Positions 5,507 through 5,507 of a stretch of 5,507 nt of DNA are shown in pieces. Both the position numbers and the translations under genes were made by a program. The number at the start of each line of letters is the position of its first letter. Position 1 is the stretch's first letter. The notes beneath the pieces are model-generated. The model saw nothing but the letters and a program-made list of their open reading frames with translations. It had not been told where the DNA came from and did not search any database. Origin of the DNA: Propionibacteriaceae bacterium (GTDB lineage: Bacteria; Actinomycetota; Actinomycetes; Propionibacteriales; Propionibacteriaceae); assembly GCA_031268065.1 (NCBI GenBank), contig JAIRXX010000189.1, positions 1 through 5,507 of the forward strand, read 5' to 3'.

Positions 5507-5507
5507 C

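Noticed and set aside
5435..5507. Plus-strand ATG frame open to the right edge, possibly a divergent gene
   Set aside because: No Shine-Dalgarno sequence, only 24 codons visible, and it would overlap the operon's own -35 and the upstream promoter region.
1..5507. CRISPR array, insertion sequence, tRNA or rRNA
   Set aside because: No spaced repeat series, transposase-like frame, terminal inverted repeats of an element, or cloverleaf-like segment was seen on either strand.

Overview
The window is almost entirely one minus-strand operon that fits uptake and breakdown of a fructosamine (Amadori compound, a sugar-amine conjugate such as fructose-lysine or another fructose-amino acid). In transcription order (right to left) it holds a two-SIS-domain sugar-phosphate deglycase of the FrlB type (5265-4264), a PfkB-family kinase of the FrlD type (4252-3422), a lipoprotein solute-binding protein (3371-2058), and two six-helix permeases of the carbohydrate ABC uptake (CUT1) class (1959-1075 and 1078-212). 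The kinase would phosphorylate the imported conjugate on C6, and the deglycase would split it into glucose 6-phosphate and the free amine or amino acid. The same five functions occur in the Bacillus subtilis frlB-O-N-M-D operon, but here the kinase follows the deglycase directly instead of closing the operon. No ATP-binding subunit is encoded in the window, so the importer probably borrows a shared ATPase of the MsmX/MsiK type.

Layout: 5266-5507 is the control region. It holds a perfect TTGACA -35 element reading leftward, two 14-bp LacI-type palindromes 25 bp apart (one over the expected -10), and a leader of roughly 150 nt with a small hairpin and a 28-codon upstream ORF. The deglycase and kinase are separated by 11 nt and the kinase and binding protein by 50 nt. 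The 98-nt gap between binding protein and first permease carries a perfect 17-bp inverted repeat, and the two permeases overlap by 4 nt. The left 211 nt hold a weak possible terminator hairpin and perhaps the first 36 codons of another minus-strand gene.

Organism: the G+C content is moderately high (roughly 55-60% by eye). Shine-Dalgarno sites are strong (AGGAGG), two starts are GTG, the binding protein is a lipoprotein, and regulation looks LacI-like. Together these suggest a Gram-positive bacterium, most likely an actinobacterium of moderate G+C. I cannot name a genus.

The points most worth checking are three. The deglycase has Gln at the position where FrlB, FraB and GlmS relatives carry a catalytic His. 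A strong hairpin sits between binding protein and permeases. The operator pair is LacI-type, whereas known frl operons use a GntR-family regulator. All identifications rest on recognising motifs and remembered family sequences; no search was run.
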